A DNA stretch of 64,000 nucleotides from Marinococcus luteus (lineage in GTDB: Bacteria; Bacillota; Bacilli; Bacillales; Marinococcaceae), in assembly GCF_900106595.1 (NCBI RefSeq), contig NZ_FNNC01000003.1:62001-126000 (forward strand), written 5' to 3'. Shown piece by piece: positions 40,018 to 49,529 of the stretch; position 1 is the stretch's first letter; every line of letters begins with the position of its first letter. Position numbers and translations under genes: made by a program. The notes under the pieces are model-generated. The model ran no database searches, was not told where the DNA came from, and was given only the letters and a program-made list of their open reading frames with translations.

Positions 40018-41757
40018 TTACATCGATGATTTGGCCGCCTCTGCGTTTTTCCAGCCTTTGAAGGAGCTGATGTCTTCTCCTTCAGCACTGCTTTCGCAAA
40101 TAAAGCCCATCACGTCGCGTCCATCGTTCAGCTTGACCGTGCCGATACCTAACGGAGCAGGAATCTTCTCGGCAAACTTCCCTACTTCTTCGATCGGCAT
40201 CCGCCACAGTTCAACCTCAATTTCTTCTCCCGCCTGTTCCCGTATTAAGCCGGGCTTAGCCGGTTCGCTGTTCAGGCGTATGAGTTTATATTCCGGGGCC
40301 GTGGATGCTTCTTCCACGAATTCAGCACGGCGTTCGGTCATCTGTGTTTCAAGCGGAAAACCTCTCATGTGAAGCCCGCATACGGCAATCAGCTTTTCGG
40401 CTGATTCTTCCAGCAAAGAAAGTTCGGTCCGCTGCCAGCTTTCTGCCGCTCCCATCAGCAGATTTTCTGCGTCTGAACGGCTGAACAGTGTTACTCCAAA
40501 AGGCACCTCCGGTGCTGCTTCCCCGGCAGGCAGCGCTATCGCACTCATATCAAGCAGATTGCAGTGATTCGTATATTTCCCCATGTCACTGTTTGTCTGT
40601 ACCGGGTCTTTCCGGACCTGTTCTCTTGTCCACGTTCCTCCACATGTCGGAAGCACGAGAACGCTATTTTCGAGCAACTGCCCGGTGCGGTGCTTAATTT
40701 CCTGCAGCCGGTGCATCGCTTCGAACAGCTCTGCTGCCCCGTAGGCCTTGCCTTCACCTTTGGAAAGCACTTTTTCGGTTACCGGAAAGACGTCACTGCG
40801 GTGTTTTTCCACAAATGAGCCAAGTGCCGCCCAGCGTTCGGCAATCCAGGGACCGTCGTACAGTACCGATGCCGCTTCACTTAGTATGGACGTATCCACG
40901 TAAGATACTTCCTCTGGTCCTTCTTCAAGCTGCTCGACTGTTTTTTTCCATGCTTTTCGGTACTGCTCTTCATATGGGCCGTAAAATTCCGGTACTTCTT
41001 CCGGCAGGAGCCATTTTTTCGGCTTTTGCTTCTTTAAATCCCCGAACGGCTTCGACCAGGGATCATTCAGGTCGATGCCCCGGGCTGCCTGATCCACAAG
41101 GGGAATATCATTTACGTCCCAGGCAAACACTGTCACACAGTCCAGGCTTTCGCATGCCGGTACGACGCCGCTGATCGGCCAGGCTCCAAGGGACGATTTC
41201 CACCCGATCAGCCCATGCAGCGCGGCCGGCACCCGCCCGGAACCTGCAGTATCTGTACCAAGGGAAAAGGAAGCCAGACCGCACGCTACCGCTACGGCAG
41301 AGCCTGCACTTGAGCCGCCGCTGATCAATTCATCTTTCTGGCCATTGTGCGTTTCTCCGTAAGGACTCCGTGTGCCGACGAGCCCTGTCGCAAACTGGTC
41401 CAGATTGGTTTTCCCAACTGGAATGGCGCCGGCATCCACGAGGCGCTCCACTACGGAAGCGTGCTTTTCCGGGATGTAGGTGTATGCTTCGCAGCCAGCC
41501 GTTGTCGGCCAGCCCGCTACGTCGATATTATCCTTCACCGCAAACGGTATGCCCCACAGCGGCAGCTCCTCCGGCGAAAACGCAGCCAGCCGGTCAATAT
41601 ATGGCTGGATCCTCTCTTTAGATGGAGGCAGCACCCAGATGTTTTTGTGTTTATATTTTCCTGCCCTTTCGAGAATGCTGTCGACCACTTCCCCGGGGTC
41701 TGCGCTTTTGCTTCGATAAGCCGTAAGCAGCTGCTGCACCGTTAATTGTTCCGTCAT
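40018..41757 (-). CDS. atzF: Allophanate hydrolase
   Basis: A 579-residue amidase-signature enzyme that splits allophanate into CO2 and ammonia. The Ser-cisSer-Lys triad lies in WGIPFAVKDNIDVAGWPTTA (Lys) and LISGGSSAGSAVAVACGLAS (both Ser). The remaining ~130 residues (from about MRGFPLETQMTERRAEFVEE) form the C-terminal domain of AtzF/Dur1-type enzymes. Its ATG overlaps the carboxylase stop by 4 nt (ATGA). In this operon it takes the allophanate made by the carboxylase and the two DUF1989 proteins. The symbol atzF is by family. Confidence 0.93.
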   Translation of the reverse strand: MTEQLTVQQLLTAYRSKSADPGEVVDSILERAGKYKHKNIWVLPPSKERIQPYIDRLAAFSPEELPLWGIPFAVKDNIDVAGWPTTAGCEAYTYIPEKHASVVERLVDAGAIPVGKTNLDQFATGLVGTRSPYGETHNGQKDELISGGSSAGSAVAVACGLASFSLGTDTAGSGRVPAALHGLIGWKSSLGAWPISGVVPACESLDCVTVFAWDVNDIPLVDQAARGIDLNDPWSKPFGDLKKQKPKKWLLPEEVPEFYGPYEEQYRKAWKKTVEQLEEGPEEVSYVDTSILSEAASVLYDGPWIAERWAALGSFVEKHRSDVFPVTEKVLSKGEGKAYGAAELFEAMHRLQEIKHRTGQLLENSVLVLPTCGGTWTREQVRKDPVQTNSDMGKYTNHCNLLDMSAIALPAGEAAPEVPFGVTLFSRSDAENLLMGAAESWQRTELSLLEESAEKLIAVCGLHMRGFPLETQMTERRAEFVEEASTAPEYKLIRLNSEPAKPGLIREQAGEEIEVELWRMPIEEVGKFAEKIPAPLGIGTVKLNDGRDVMGFICESSAEGEDISSFKGWKNAEAAKSSM

Positions 41758-44700
41758 GTAACCGACACCCCGCTTTCTTTTTCTGCACGCAGGCCGATGA
41801 TTAACTGCCCTGCCTGCACTTCATCTCCGGGCTCCACATGTATGGAAGCTACATACCCTTCTTCGGGAGCCTGCTGCGGAAATTCCATTTTCATGCTTTC
41901 CTCAATTACCAGCACGTCGCCTTTATTTACGTACTGTCCTTCCGTCACTTCGACCTTCCATACACTTCCCGGCATCGAGCAGCGAACAGCTGTCTCATTT
42001 GCGGGCAGCTCTTCTTCAAGCACGGCGGCATTTCCGCTGTCATCTTCCATATGCTCCGCAATGCCCTGCTCTTTCCAGCGTTCACGTTCTGCCTGAAAGG
42101 CTGCCTGCTGGTTTTCTTTAAACGCTGCAGCACTTTCCTGAATTGACTCCTGGAATGCCAGGTATTCGCCCAGATCGAAGGTTGTTTCTGTAATATCTGC
42201 TTCAAACCGGCCGCGCAGGAAATCCTCCCGCAGTTCCGTCAGTTCTTCATGCGATACCGGATAATACTGAATCTGGTCGAAAAAGCGGAGCAGCCACGGC
42301 TTTCCGGGCTCAAAGCTTTCCGTGGCCTGCAGCCGGTTCCACATCTGGATCGTCCGGCCCACAAACTGATAGCCGCCCGGGCCTTCCATGCCGTACACGC
42401 ACATATATGCGCCACCGATACCGACCGCATTCTCCGGCGTCCATGTCCGCGCGGGGTTGTATTTAGTCGTAACGAGCCGATGTCTCGGGTCTGTCGGCGT
42501 GGCAAGCGGCGCTCCGAGATACACATCCCCAAGGCCAAGCACCAGGTAGTTTGCGTCGAACACAATCTTTTTTACATCGTCAATACTTTCAAGACCATTG
42601 ATCCGCCGGATAAATTCCAAATTATCCGGACACCACGGCGCATCCGGCCGCACGTTCTGCTGGTAGCGTTCTGTGGCAAGCTGCACAGAAGGGTCGTTCC
42701 ATGAAAGCGGAAGCTTCACAATCCGTGAAGGCACCTGAATCGACTCGAGCGGCGGAAGATCCTCATCAATGCGAAGTATATGCTTCGAGGCCTCCTGGAC
42801 TGTCATCTGCAGCGGATCAATGTGAATCTGCAGAGAGCGCACACCCGGCGTCATTTCAATAACTGGCAGCACGCCTTCTTTTTCGACCGCCTCCATGAGC
42901 ACCTGCACCTGAAAACGGAGCTTCAAATCCAGTTCCATTTCGCCGTATTCCACCAGCAGATACTCATCACCGCTCATCCGGACCGTGATAGGAAAACGGC
43001 GCCCCTCCCGCTCATTGACGAGCAGCGGGTATTCCGGATCCAACACTTCATTTTCAGGTGGCAGCGTAATTGCTCCGGCCGCCTGTCCTGTTCTTACACT
43101 TTCAATTAAACGTTCCTGCGTTTGACGAAGATCATTAGCTTTTTCAATCGTCAGCAGCTGAAAATGCACCTTGTCTCCAGGCTGCAGCTGGCCTATTTTC
43201 CAAAACTCCGCAGAAGCAGTGGTAACCGGGCAGACGAAGCCTCCCAGGCTTGGGCCGTCCGGACCGAGCAGGATTGGCATATCTCCTGTTAAATCGAGTG
43301 TTCCAACCGCATAAGCATTATCATGAATATTGGATGGGTGCAGGCCGGCTTCTCCGCCGTCTTCACGGGTCCAGGCCGGCGCAGGTCCAATCAGGCGCAC
43401 ACCGGTCCGGGAGCTGTTAAAGTGCACTTCCCACTCTGCTTCTGCCAGCTGCTGCAAATATTCCGGCTGCAGAAATTCCTGCGTGCAGTGCGGGCCGGGG
43501 ATCATACCGATCGTCCACTCCCTCTTTAATTCCGGACGCGCGTCCGCAGCAAGCGACCGCTGCTTTTGGCTGTCCGTGCTGCCACGGACACCGAGGATAT
43601 CTCCCGGGCGCAGAGCTCTTCCGGCATGTCCGCCAAACTCCCCGAGCGTGAACGTAGAGGAGCTTCCAAGCACCTTCGGTTTATCGAATCCCCCTTCAAC
43701 CAGCAGATAGGTTCTCATGCCTTCGGTGGTTTTTCCGAACGTCAGCGTCTGGCCTTTTTTGGCTTCCACCGTTTCATATAAAGCAATGGCTTCCCCCTCA
43801 AGAGCCGCGCCCATGTCACCGCCGGTAACACAGAACGTGAGGTCATCCCGGAAAACGTAGGATCCTCCCTGCAGCGTCAGCTCCAGGCCGCTCGCGTCTT
43901 CCGCATTGTTCAGCAGTGCATTGCCGAGTCTGAAAGCGAAAGGGTCCATCGGGCCGCATGGCGGAACCCCGACATCCCAGTGACCGGTTCTTCCCGGCAC
44001 GTCCTGCACAGTCGTCTGAACGCCTCCATCCAGTACTTCCAGTGCTTTTTCCGCCGGGTCGAAATCATTCAGCAGGCGGGTGAACACGCGTCCTTCCCGC
44101 ACGCAGGACTCCTGCAGCAGGCCACGGACGTACTGACGGTTTGTCGTGACCCCGTAAAAACGGGTTTCTCCAAGCGCATCATACAGTTTATCGAGAGCAG
44201 CCTCCCGGCTGTCGGCGTGCACAATGATTTTGGCGAGCATCGGATCATACAGCGTCGTCGTTTCCACACCGTTTTGAATCCAAGTCTCATTTCTCGCTTT
44301 CTCCGAAAGCATGACATGGTCAATGTGCCCTGCACTCGGGCGGAAATCGCGGCCGCAGTCTTCTGCATACACCCGGGCCTGAATGCTGTGCCCTGATGAG
44401 GCAGGCACCTTCGCCGCAAGATTCTCCCAGATGCCGGCTGCTTCTTTTACCATCCATTCCACCAGGTCGATGCCGAGCACTTCCTCCGTTACTCCGTGCT
44501 CCACCTGAAGCCGCGTGTTTACTTCCAAAAAGTAAAATTCGCGTTCGTCCGGATCATATAAGAATTCGACCGTACCGGCGCTTCTGTATCCTGACGTTTC
44601 CGCCAGCCGCTCGGCGGCCTGCCACATTGCCTTCCTCGTTTCTTTCGTAATGTTTGGCGCCGGCGTTTCTTCCAGCACTTTTTGATTTCTCCGCTGCAGC

Positions 44701-45386
44701 GAGCAGTCCCGTTCGCCTAATGCGACAACTTCCCCGCTTTGATTGCCAAAGATCTGAACTTCAATGTGGCGGGCACTTGGAATGTATTTTTCCAAAAACA
44801 TGCCGCCATCGTTAAAGTTTGCTTCCGCCAGGTGCTTAACACCTTCATACGCTTCGTGAAGCGACGCTTCATTTTCACAGATCCTCATACCTATTCCGCC
44901 ACCGCCGGCCGTGCTTTTTAAAATGACCGGGTAACCGATGGCCGCTGCCTCTTCCACCGCTTCGTCCCGTCCTGACAGAAGATTTGTGCCGGGAAGCAGA
45001 GGAACGCCCGCTTCTTCAGCAGAAGCACGGGCCGTGTGCTTCAGCCCAAACAGCTCCATCTGTTCCGGCTCCGGTCCGATAAACGCAATGTTCTGCTTCG
45101 CGCATTCACGCGCAAAATCAGCATTTTCACTCAGAAAGCCGTACCCGGGATGAATCGCGTCCGCTCCTGTTTCACGCGCCGTTTCCAGAATCTTTTTTTC
45201 ATTCAGGTAGCTTTCCTGCGGAGGCCCTTCACCGATATTTACCGCCTCATCAGCATATGCCACATGCAGGCTGTCGCGATCCGCTTTCGTGTATACAGCT
45301 ACAGAAGGAATGTTTAATTTTTTTAATGTTCTTTCAATTCTGACAGCAATTGCTCCACGGTTTGCAATGAGTACCTTTTGAAACAT
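41754..45386 (-). CDS. Biotin-dependent urea/guanidine carboxylase
   Basis: A 1210-residue multi-domain enzyme. A biotin carboxylase (1-450; VLIANRGAIAVRIERTLKKL, ATP loop AGGGGIGMRICENE, MFLEKYIPSARHIEVQIFGN) is followed by the carboxyltransferase part with KipA- and KipI-like halves (450-1050; VPGRTGHWDVGVPPCGPMDP, YNPARTWTPENAVGIGGAYM). A biotinyl domain ends the protein, with EESMKMEF as the Lys attachment site. Such proteins were named urea carboxylases. Those encoded behind a guanidine-I riboswitch with two DUF1989 partners carboxylate guanidine, which is my reading here. Whether the residue matching Asp1330 of the yeast urea carboxylase is Asn (guanidine type) should be checked. Confidence 0.9.
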   Translation of the reverse strand: MFQKVLIANRGAIAVRIERTLKKLNIPSVAVYTKADRDSLHVAYADEAVNIGEGPPQESYLNEKKILETARETGADAIHPGYGFLSENADFARECAKQNIAFIGPEPEQMELFGLKHTARASAEEAGVPLLPGTNLLSGRDEAVEEAAAIGYPVILKSTAGGGGIGMRICENEASLHEAYEGVKHLAEANFNDGGMFLEKYIPSARHIEVQIFGNQSGEVVALGERDCSLQRRNQKVLEETPAPNITKETRKAMWQAAERLAETSGYRSAGTVEFLYDPDEREFYFLEVNTRLQVEHGVTEEVLGIDLVEWMVKEAAGIWENLAAKVPASSGHSIQARVYAEDCGRDFRPSAGHIDHVMLSEKARNETWIQNGVETTTLYDPMLAKIIVHADSREAALDKLYDALGETRFYGVTTNRQYVRGLLQESCVREGRVFTRLLNDFDPAEKALEVLDGGVQTTVQDVPGRTGHWDVGVPPCGPMDPFAFRLGNALLNNAEDASGLELTLQGGSYVFRDDLTFCVTGGDMGAALEGEAIALYETVEAKKGQTLTFGKTTEGMRTYLLVEGGFDKPKVLGSSSTFTLGEFGGHAGRALRPGDILGVRGSTDSQKQRSLAADARPELKREWTIGMIPGPHCTQEFLQPEYLQQLAEAEWEVHFNSSRTGVRLIGPAPAWTREDGGEAGLHPSNIHDNAYAVGTLDLTGDMPILLGPDGPSLGGFVCPVTTASAEFWKIGQLQPGDKVHFQLLTIEKANDLRQTQERLIESVRTGQAAGAITLPPENEVLDPEYPLLVNEREGRRFPITVRMSGDEYLLVEYGEMELDLKLRFQVQVLMEAVEKEGVLPVIEMTPGVRSLQIHIDPLQMTVQEASKHILRIDEDLPPLESIQVPSRIVKLPLSWNDPSVQLATERYQQNVRPDAPWCPDNLEFIRRINGLESIDDVKKIVFDANYLVLGLGDVYLGAPLATPTDPRHRLVTTKYNPARTWTPENAVGIGGAYMCVYGMEGPGGYQFVGRTIQMWNRLQATESFEPGKPWLLRFFDQIQYYPVSHEELTELREDFLRGRFEADITETTFDLGEYLAFQESIQESAAAFKENQQAAFQAERERWKEQGIAEHMEDDSGNAAVLEEELPANETAVRCSMPGSVWKVEVTEGQYVNKGDVLVIEESMKMEFPQQAPEEGYVASIHVEPGDEVQAGQLIIGLRAEKESGVSVT

Positions 45387-45409
45387 TCAGTCTCTCTCCT
45401 TTTAGTAAT

Positions 45410-46060
45410 TTATTTATCCCAGATGAGTACACGAAGCGGCGTTGGATTAAAACCGCTGCACGGATTATTCAACTGCGGGCAGTTGCTGATGAGTGCGGTC
45501 ACTGCACATTTGACTGTCATTTCCACGTAGTACCCGGGCCCTGATATTCCGTCATCAAAATCCAGGCCGCCCTCCGGTGTGACCGGCACGTTCATGAAAA
45601 AGTTGATATTGGGCGCAATGTCACGCTTGCTGTAATCATGGCCGTATTTGGCCAACTGGTACATAAACGTGTCACGGCAGTTGTGCATCGGCTCCCGGTC
45701 ATGGGCGTAACGGACCGTGTTGCTTTGAGACGAGCAGGCTCCTCCGAGCGTGTCGTGCCGCCCGACCGTGTCAGCCGTGATTTCAAGCAGATCCTTTCCG
45801 GATTCGGCTTTCAGTACTGAACCAGCCGTTAAATAAATATTGTTTTGCGCATTGATGGTGTTAATTGCACTGTAATGATCCTCCGGGTGCTCCGTATCAA
45901 AAAAGAGCGTGTCAGCTGCTTCGTTTCCCTCCACATCTTCAATTCGGAACACCTGGCCGGGCTGCAGTTCCCTGATCCATCCTTCACCTGCCGGAATCAA
46001 TTCTTCATATACAGCCGTTTCCGCGGTTCTTTCACTTTGTACCTTTGCGAGCATATTCAT
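45410..46060 (-). CDS. DUF1989 protein UAAP2, carboxyguanidine deiminase subunit
   Basis: A 216-residue DUF1989 protein of the urea-amidolyase-associated type 2. Features: IRELQPGQVFRIEDVEGNEA, ADTLFFDTEHPEDHYSAINT, GGACSSQSNTVRYA, and the Cys-rich end SNCPQLNNPCSGFNPTPLRV, probable metal ligands. The two UAAP proteins form the heterodimeric deiminase (CgiAB) that turns carboxyguanidine into allophanate and ammonia. The ATG at 46060 is 13 nt after UAAP1, and the carboxylase follows 23 nt downstream. Confidence 0.87.
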   Translation of the reverse strand: MNMLAKVQSERTAETAVYEELIPAGEGWIRELQPGQVFRIEDVEGNEAADTLFFDTEHPEDHYSAINTINAQNNIYLTAGSVLKAESGKDLLEITADTVGRHDTLGGACSSQSNTVRYAHDREPMHNCRDTFMYQLAKYGHDYSKRDIAPNINFFMNVPVTPEGGLDFDDGISGPGYYVEMTVKCAVTALISNCPQLNNPCSGFNPTPLRVLIWDK

Positions 46061-46073
46061 GTTAAACTCCCCT

Positions 46074-46781
46074 TCACAATAATAATGAATGATATTCCCA
46101 TGTATTTTCGAACGCCCGTCTGTTTTCCGGATGATAGTTCACGCAATAGTCGTGCTCGTCTGCTTCATTTACATCAAATACTTCCATCTTCACCGGCACT
46201 GATGGAAAATCTGCTGCCGGATCCTGTGGATTTGGTGTATTGGAAATGATCATTAAGCTGTCCATTTCCAGACGGAGCGTCACCGTGTCTCCCGCTTTGG
46301 CGTGCTCCGGGTCAAAATGCATACTGCCGGCTTCATCGGCATAGATCTTTGAAAATAAATTGATGTTCGGCACCAGGTCTCTTTTCGTTAAGCCGTGACG
46401 CATCAGTTCCTTGACGAAGTTTTCTTCACCGCTCCGGTAATAATCGTTCAACAGCTTTTGAAACGTGGTTTCACCGTACCGGCTGTCAGTCCCTGCTCTT
46501 GTCGAATAGCCGCCGATAGGATCATGCCATCCCGAGCTGTCTTCAATAATGCTTGCCATTGCACGGCCATTATCAGTCATCAGAATGTTTCCCTTCGTAA
46601 ATTTCGATGTATGCTGGGCTTTTAACGAATCGGGCATATTGTAACGGTCTGTCGTATTTTTAGCGTTGTACAGCAGCAGTGAAATGTTGGCCCCGTCTTC
46701 GAGCGCGGTAAACCGGACTGCTTTTCCTTTTGCCACCACATTCGACCATTTGCTTCCTGCTTCAATTATTTTTTTCATCAT
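46074..46781 (-). CDS. DUF1989 protein UAAP1, carboxyguanidine deiminase subunit
   Basis: A 235-residue DUF1989 protein, urea-amidolyase-associated type 1. It shows GSKWSNVVAKGKAVRFTALE, SLLLYNAKNTTDRYNMPDSL, DSSGWHDPIGGYSTRAG, TKRDLVPNINLFSKIYADEA and LMIISNTPNPQDPA. First gene of the operon, directly behind the guanidine-I riboswitch. It pairs with UAAP2 in the deiminase. The start is the ATG at 46781 or the next one 3 nt later, after AGGGAGG. Confidence 0.87.
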   Translation of the reverse strand: MMKKIIEAGSKWSNVVAKGKAVRFTALEDGANISLLLYNAKNTTDRYNMPDSLKAQHTSKFTKGNILMTDNGRAMASIIEDSSGWHDPIGGYSTRAGTDSRYGETTFQKLLNDYYRSGEENFVKELMRHGLTKRDLVPNINLFSKIYADEAGSMHFDPEHAKAGDTVTLRLEMDSLMIISNTPNPQDPAADFPSVPVKMEVFDVNEADEHDYCVNYHPENRRAFENTWEYHSLLL

Positions 46782-46820
46782 GGAGCCTCCCTAATTAATA
46801 TAAGCACCTGAAAATAAATA

Positions 46821-46857
46821 AAAAGCCCGGAAGAGTTTTCACTCTCCCGGGCTTTTG
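46821..46857 (-). terminator. Expression-platform terminator of the riboswitch
   Basis: On the minus strand AAAAGCCCGGGAGAG and CTCTTCCGGGCTTTTT form the stem. Its 5' arm contains the AGCCCGGGAGA segment conserved in the aptamer, so ligand binding would compete with the terminator. Confidence 0.85.
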
Positions 46858-46980
46858 TCCCTCCGTGTATACAGGCATTACTGCCCGTACCGCTTTCTCT
46901 CGGACCTGACCTTCTTTTTCAAGAAGCGGAACCCTAGAAAGCATTGGCGTTTCCATCTGGCGGAAACCTATATACTGTTT
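46841..46980 (-). promoter_or_regulatory. Guanidine-I (ykkC) riboswitch
   Basis: Read on the minus strand, three blocks of the ykkC consensus occur in order: CTAGGGTTCCG (46927-46937), GGTCCGAGAGAAAGC (46892-46906) and ACACGGAGGGACAAAAGCCC with GGGAGA (46843-46868). They are separated by hairpins (CTTCTT-gaaa-AAGAAG and GGCAGTAATGCC-like). An upstream stem GTTTCC/GGAAAC lies near 46960. The aptamer binds guanidinium. Free RNA would form the terminator at 46821-46857; ligand-bound RNA would let transcription reach the UAAP1 gene. Confidence 0.93.
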
Positions 46981-47248
46981 TTGCTGTTGATTTGTAGTCT
47001 AAGCAACATTTAATCAGAAAACAACTATTATGTAAGCTTATCTAACATATTAATTTTCAGACTTTTATAAACGGTTTTCCAGAAGGACTGGGAGGTTTTC
47101 TGTGAAAAAATATAATTAAGCAGGATAGTCTTGTTCACTGCTAGAATAAGGAACAATAACGGCTGTCCGCAGAGTCTTGTTGATCTATATTGTTTATTTG
47201 AACAAAAATATGATTGCCATACGCATGTCTATCACAGGAGGCCTGATA

Positions 47249-47977
47249 ATGGATATTCATGTTTCGCATGTAAATAAATCTTTTGATCGAAAGCTGATCA
47301 TCAACGACATTACGTTCACAATTCCGTCCGGAGAAATCTGCTGTCTGCTCGGTCCTTCCGGCTCTGGCAAAACAACGCTGATCCGACTGATGATCGGAGC
47401 CATCGCTGCGGACCAGGGAACAATTCACTTTGAAAATACTCAAATGCCAAGCATAGAAATGTTAAAAAAGATTGGGTTTATGCCCCAGCACAATGCGCTG
47501 TATGACGATCTATCGGCTGAAGCCAATTTGAAATTTTTCGGGGGCCTTCACCGACTCGGCAAACACCGGCTCGAAAGACGTATTGAGGACGTCCTGGAGA
47601 TGGTGGAATTAACAGAGCACCGAAGCCGCCTGGTCAAAAAATTTTCCAACGGTATGAAGAAGCGCCTGTCGCTTGCGGCTGCGATTTTACACTCTCCCTC
47701 TGTATTGTTTTTGGACGAACCAACCGTTGGCATCGATCCTGTTCTGCGCCGTAAGGTTTGGGAGCAATTTCAGGCATTTAAACGTGCAGGCACGACCATT
47801 ATCGTTTCCACCCATGTGATGGATGAAGTGAATGAATGTGACCGTGCGGCTCTCATTTATAATGGCAGCCTGATTGAATATGATGCCCTGCCAGCCCTGC
47901 TTGAAAAAACGGAAAACGGTCGCGTGGAGGAACTATTTTTCATGGCTTCGAGCAAAAAAGAAGGCGATCTAAAGTGA
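47249..47977 (+). CDS. ABC transporter ATP-binding protein (drug/antibiotic exporter type)
   Basis: A 242-residue ATPase: Walker A LLGPSGSGKTTLIRLMIG, Q-loop IGFMPQHNALYDDLS, signature KFSNGMKKRLSLAAAIL, Walker B VLFLDEPTVGIDP and switch His in IIVSTHVMDEVNECD. It belongs to the DrrA/CcmA group that pairs with ABC-2 permeases. Start at 47249 behind CAGGAGG; the frame upstream is open but lacks a ribosome site. It overlaps the permease gene by 4 nt. Substrate not known. Confidence 0.92.
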   Translation: MDIHVSHVNKSFDRKLIINDITFTIPSGEICCLLGPSGSGKTTLIRLMIGAIAADQGTIHFENTQMPSIEMLKKIGFMPQHNALYDDLSAEANLKFFGGLHRLGKHRLERRIEDVLEMVELTEHRSRLVKKFSNGMKKRLSLAAAILHSPSVLFLDEPTVGIDPVLRRKVWEQFQAFKRAGTTIIVSTHVMDEVNECDRAALIYNGSLIEYDALPALLEKTENGRVEELFFMASSKKEGDLK

Positions 47978-49002
47978 TTTATTTAGCCGGACGCGTCATT
48001 CGACAGACATTAAATGACAAACGAAGCGTCATGATGATTTTAGTGGCACCGCTGCTGATTTTAACCCTGATTTCTTTCCTGCTCGGTGATTCCGATTACG
48101 TACCGGTCGTCGGGATTGTTAAGAACACCGCGCCCAGTTCTCTCATAGCCGCTCTGGAGGAACAGGAGTTGAATACCATTGATGTTACAAATAATGAGGC
48201 CCGGCATGCAAAAAGTTATTTAAAAGAGCACAACAAAGTGGACGCCGTTTTGACCCTCTCTCAGGATGCAGGCATGAGCCTCACTTTGTATGAGCCATCG
48301 ACCAAGAGTACGAAGGCTGCCAGTGAGATTCAATCAGCAATGGCCTCCTTAAATCCCTCCGCTCAAATAAACAGCTCCTACGTTTATGGCTCGCAGAACC
48401 AGTCAACCTTTGATTCCCTCGGGTATGTGTTTCTTGCCTTGTTCGCATTTTTCCTGGTGTTTATCATTTCAGGGATAGCGCTCGTGAAAGAAAGGAGCGG
48501 TGGTACACTCGAACGATTATTGATGACGCCGATCAAACGGGCAGAGGTGATTCTTGGCTATACTATAGGCTATGGGGTTTTTGCCGTAGTTCAAGCCATT
48601 CTGATGGTGCTCTATTCCATGTTCGTCCTGCAGCTGGATTCCGCAGGAAACATCGGCTGGGTTCTACTCACAATGGTTTTATTGGCTATGACCGCTGTTT
48701 CTTTTGGGGCCACGATCTCTATTTTTGCCAGCTCCGAGTTACAGGTCGTGCAGATGATCCCATTTACAATTATTCCACAAGTGTTTTTTTCAGGACTGAT
48801 CCCGTTGGACCTGATTCCTTATCACCTCGGTAACCTTTCCTATATTATGCCTATTTATTACGGCGCTGCCTCCATTAAAGGCGTCATGGTTTATGGGCAC
48901 GGCTTTTTTGACATTTGGGGACACCTGGCGGGTTTAGTTGTCTACGCCTGTTTTTTATACCTGGTCAACACCCAGGCACTGAAAAAATTCAGGAGGCTCT
49001 AG
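47974..49002 (+). CDS. ABC-2 type permease
   Basis: A 342-residue permease. One N-terminal helix (about 20-38), a ~110-residue extracytoplasmic region (VGIVKNTAPSSLIAALEEQE onward), then five helices. The ABC-2 motif is ALVKERSGGTLERLLMTPIK, and FTIIPQVFFSGLIPLDLIPY is typical of the last part. The GTG start overlaps the ATPase stop. The two genes form a self-contained exporter with no regulator or resistance gene next to them. Confidence 0.9.
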   Translation: MIYLAGRVIRQTLNDKRSVMMILVAPLLILTLISFLLGDSDYVPVVGIVKNTAPSSLIAALEEQELNTIDVTNNEARHAKSYLKEHNKVDAVLTLSQDAGMSLTLYEPSTKSTKAASEIQSAMASLNPSAQINSSYVYGSQNQSTFDSLGYVFLALFAFFLVFIISGIALVKERSGGTLERLLMTPIKRAEVILGYTIGYGVFAVVQAILMVLYSMFVLQLDSAGNIGWVLLTMVLLAMTAVSFGATISIFASSELQVVQMIPFTIIPQVFFSGLIPLDLIPYHLGNLSYIMPIYYGAASIKGVMVYGHGFFDIWGHLAGLVVYACFLYLVNTQALKKFRRL

Positions 49003-49155
49003 TCCTGCAAAGGTGAATTTTAACGAAATATTAGTGCAGTCCGCTCTTCTGCTGTTATCTCCTGTGTATTATGACTCATCTTTTCTTCTTTTTGTTTATT
49101 TTTTCCTTTAAAAAGGAAAGCATTTACTATTACTCAACCCAAAGGAGAGATATTG

Positions 49156-49485
49156 ATGGCGGAAGATCCAAAAAGAGCAGAACAGTACGTTGATAAGCTG
49201 GACCAGGAAGACAAAGATCAGATCATGCAGAACTTTAATACGTTTAAAAACTATCTGGGCGATCAGGTGAAAAAAGGTGAAAGCATCGGACTCGGGGAAA
49301 AAGGACTGGCGAAAGCCACCAAACGCGTCGCCGATCATCTGGCCAAGCATGAAGAACCGCGCAACCGGGAAGAAAAAGTGCTGAATGAACTCTGGCAGAA
49401 TGCCGAAAAAGACGAAAAAGATGCCATCTCCAAAGCCCTCGTCCGCATGGTGGATCAAACGAACAGAGACGTAAACGAAGAATAA
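49156..49485 (+). CDS. DUF3243 family protein
   Basis: A 109-residue, highly charged, helical protein similar to B. subtilis YmfJ: MQNFNTFKNYLGDQVKKGES, KATKRVADHLAKHEEPRN and NREEKVLNELWQNAEKDEKD, IALVRMVDQ-like end. No function is known. ATG at 49156 with AAAGGAGAG upstream. Single-gene unit with its own terminator. Confidence 0.75.
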   Translation: MAEDPKRAEQYVDKLDQEDKDQIMQNFNTFKNYLGDQVKKGESIGLGEKGLAKATKRVADHLAKHEEPRNREEKVLNELWQNAEKDEKDAISKALVRMVDQTNRDVNEE

Positions 49486-49487
49486 AA

Positions 49488-49526
49488 AAATCCCGTTTTC
49501 AGCATAAGCTGAAAACGGGATTTTCA
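49488..49526. terminator. Bidirectional terminator
   Basis: AAATCCCGTTTTCAGC and GCTGAAAACGGGATTT, perfect 15-16-bp stem with a 4-nt loop. Confidence 0.95.
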
Positions 49527-49529
49527 TTG

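Noticed and set aside
41754-46781. Annotation of the operon as urea degradation
   Set aside because: The guanidine-I riboswitch and the paired DUF1989 proteins point to guanidine; urea use alone would not need them. Kept as an alternative only.
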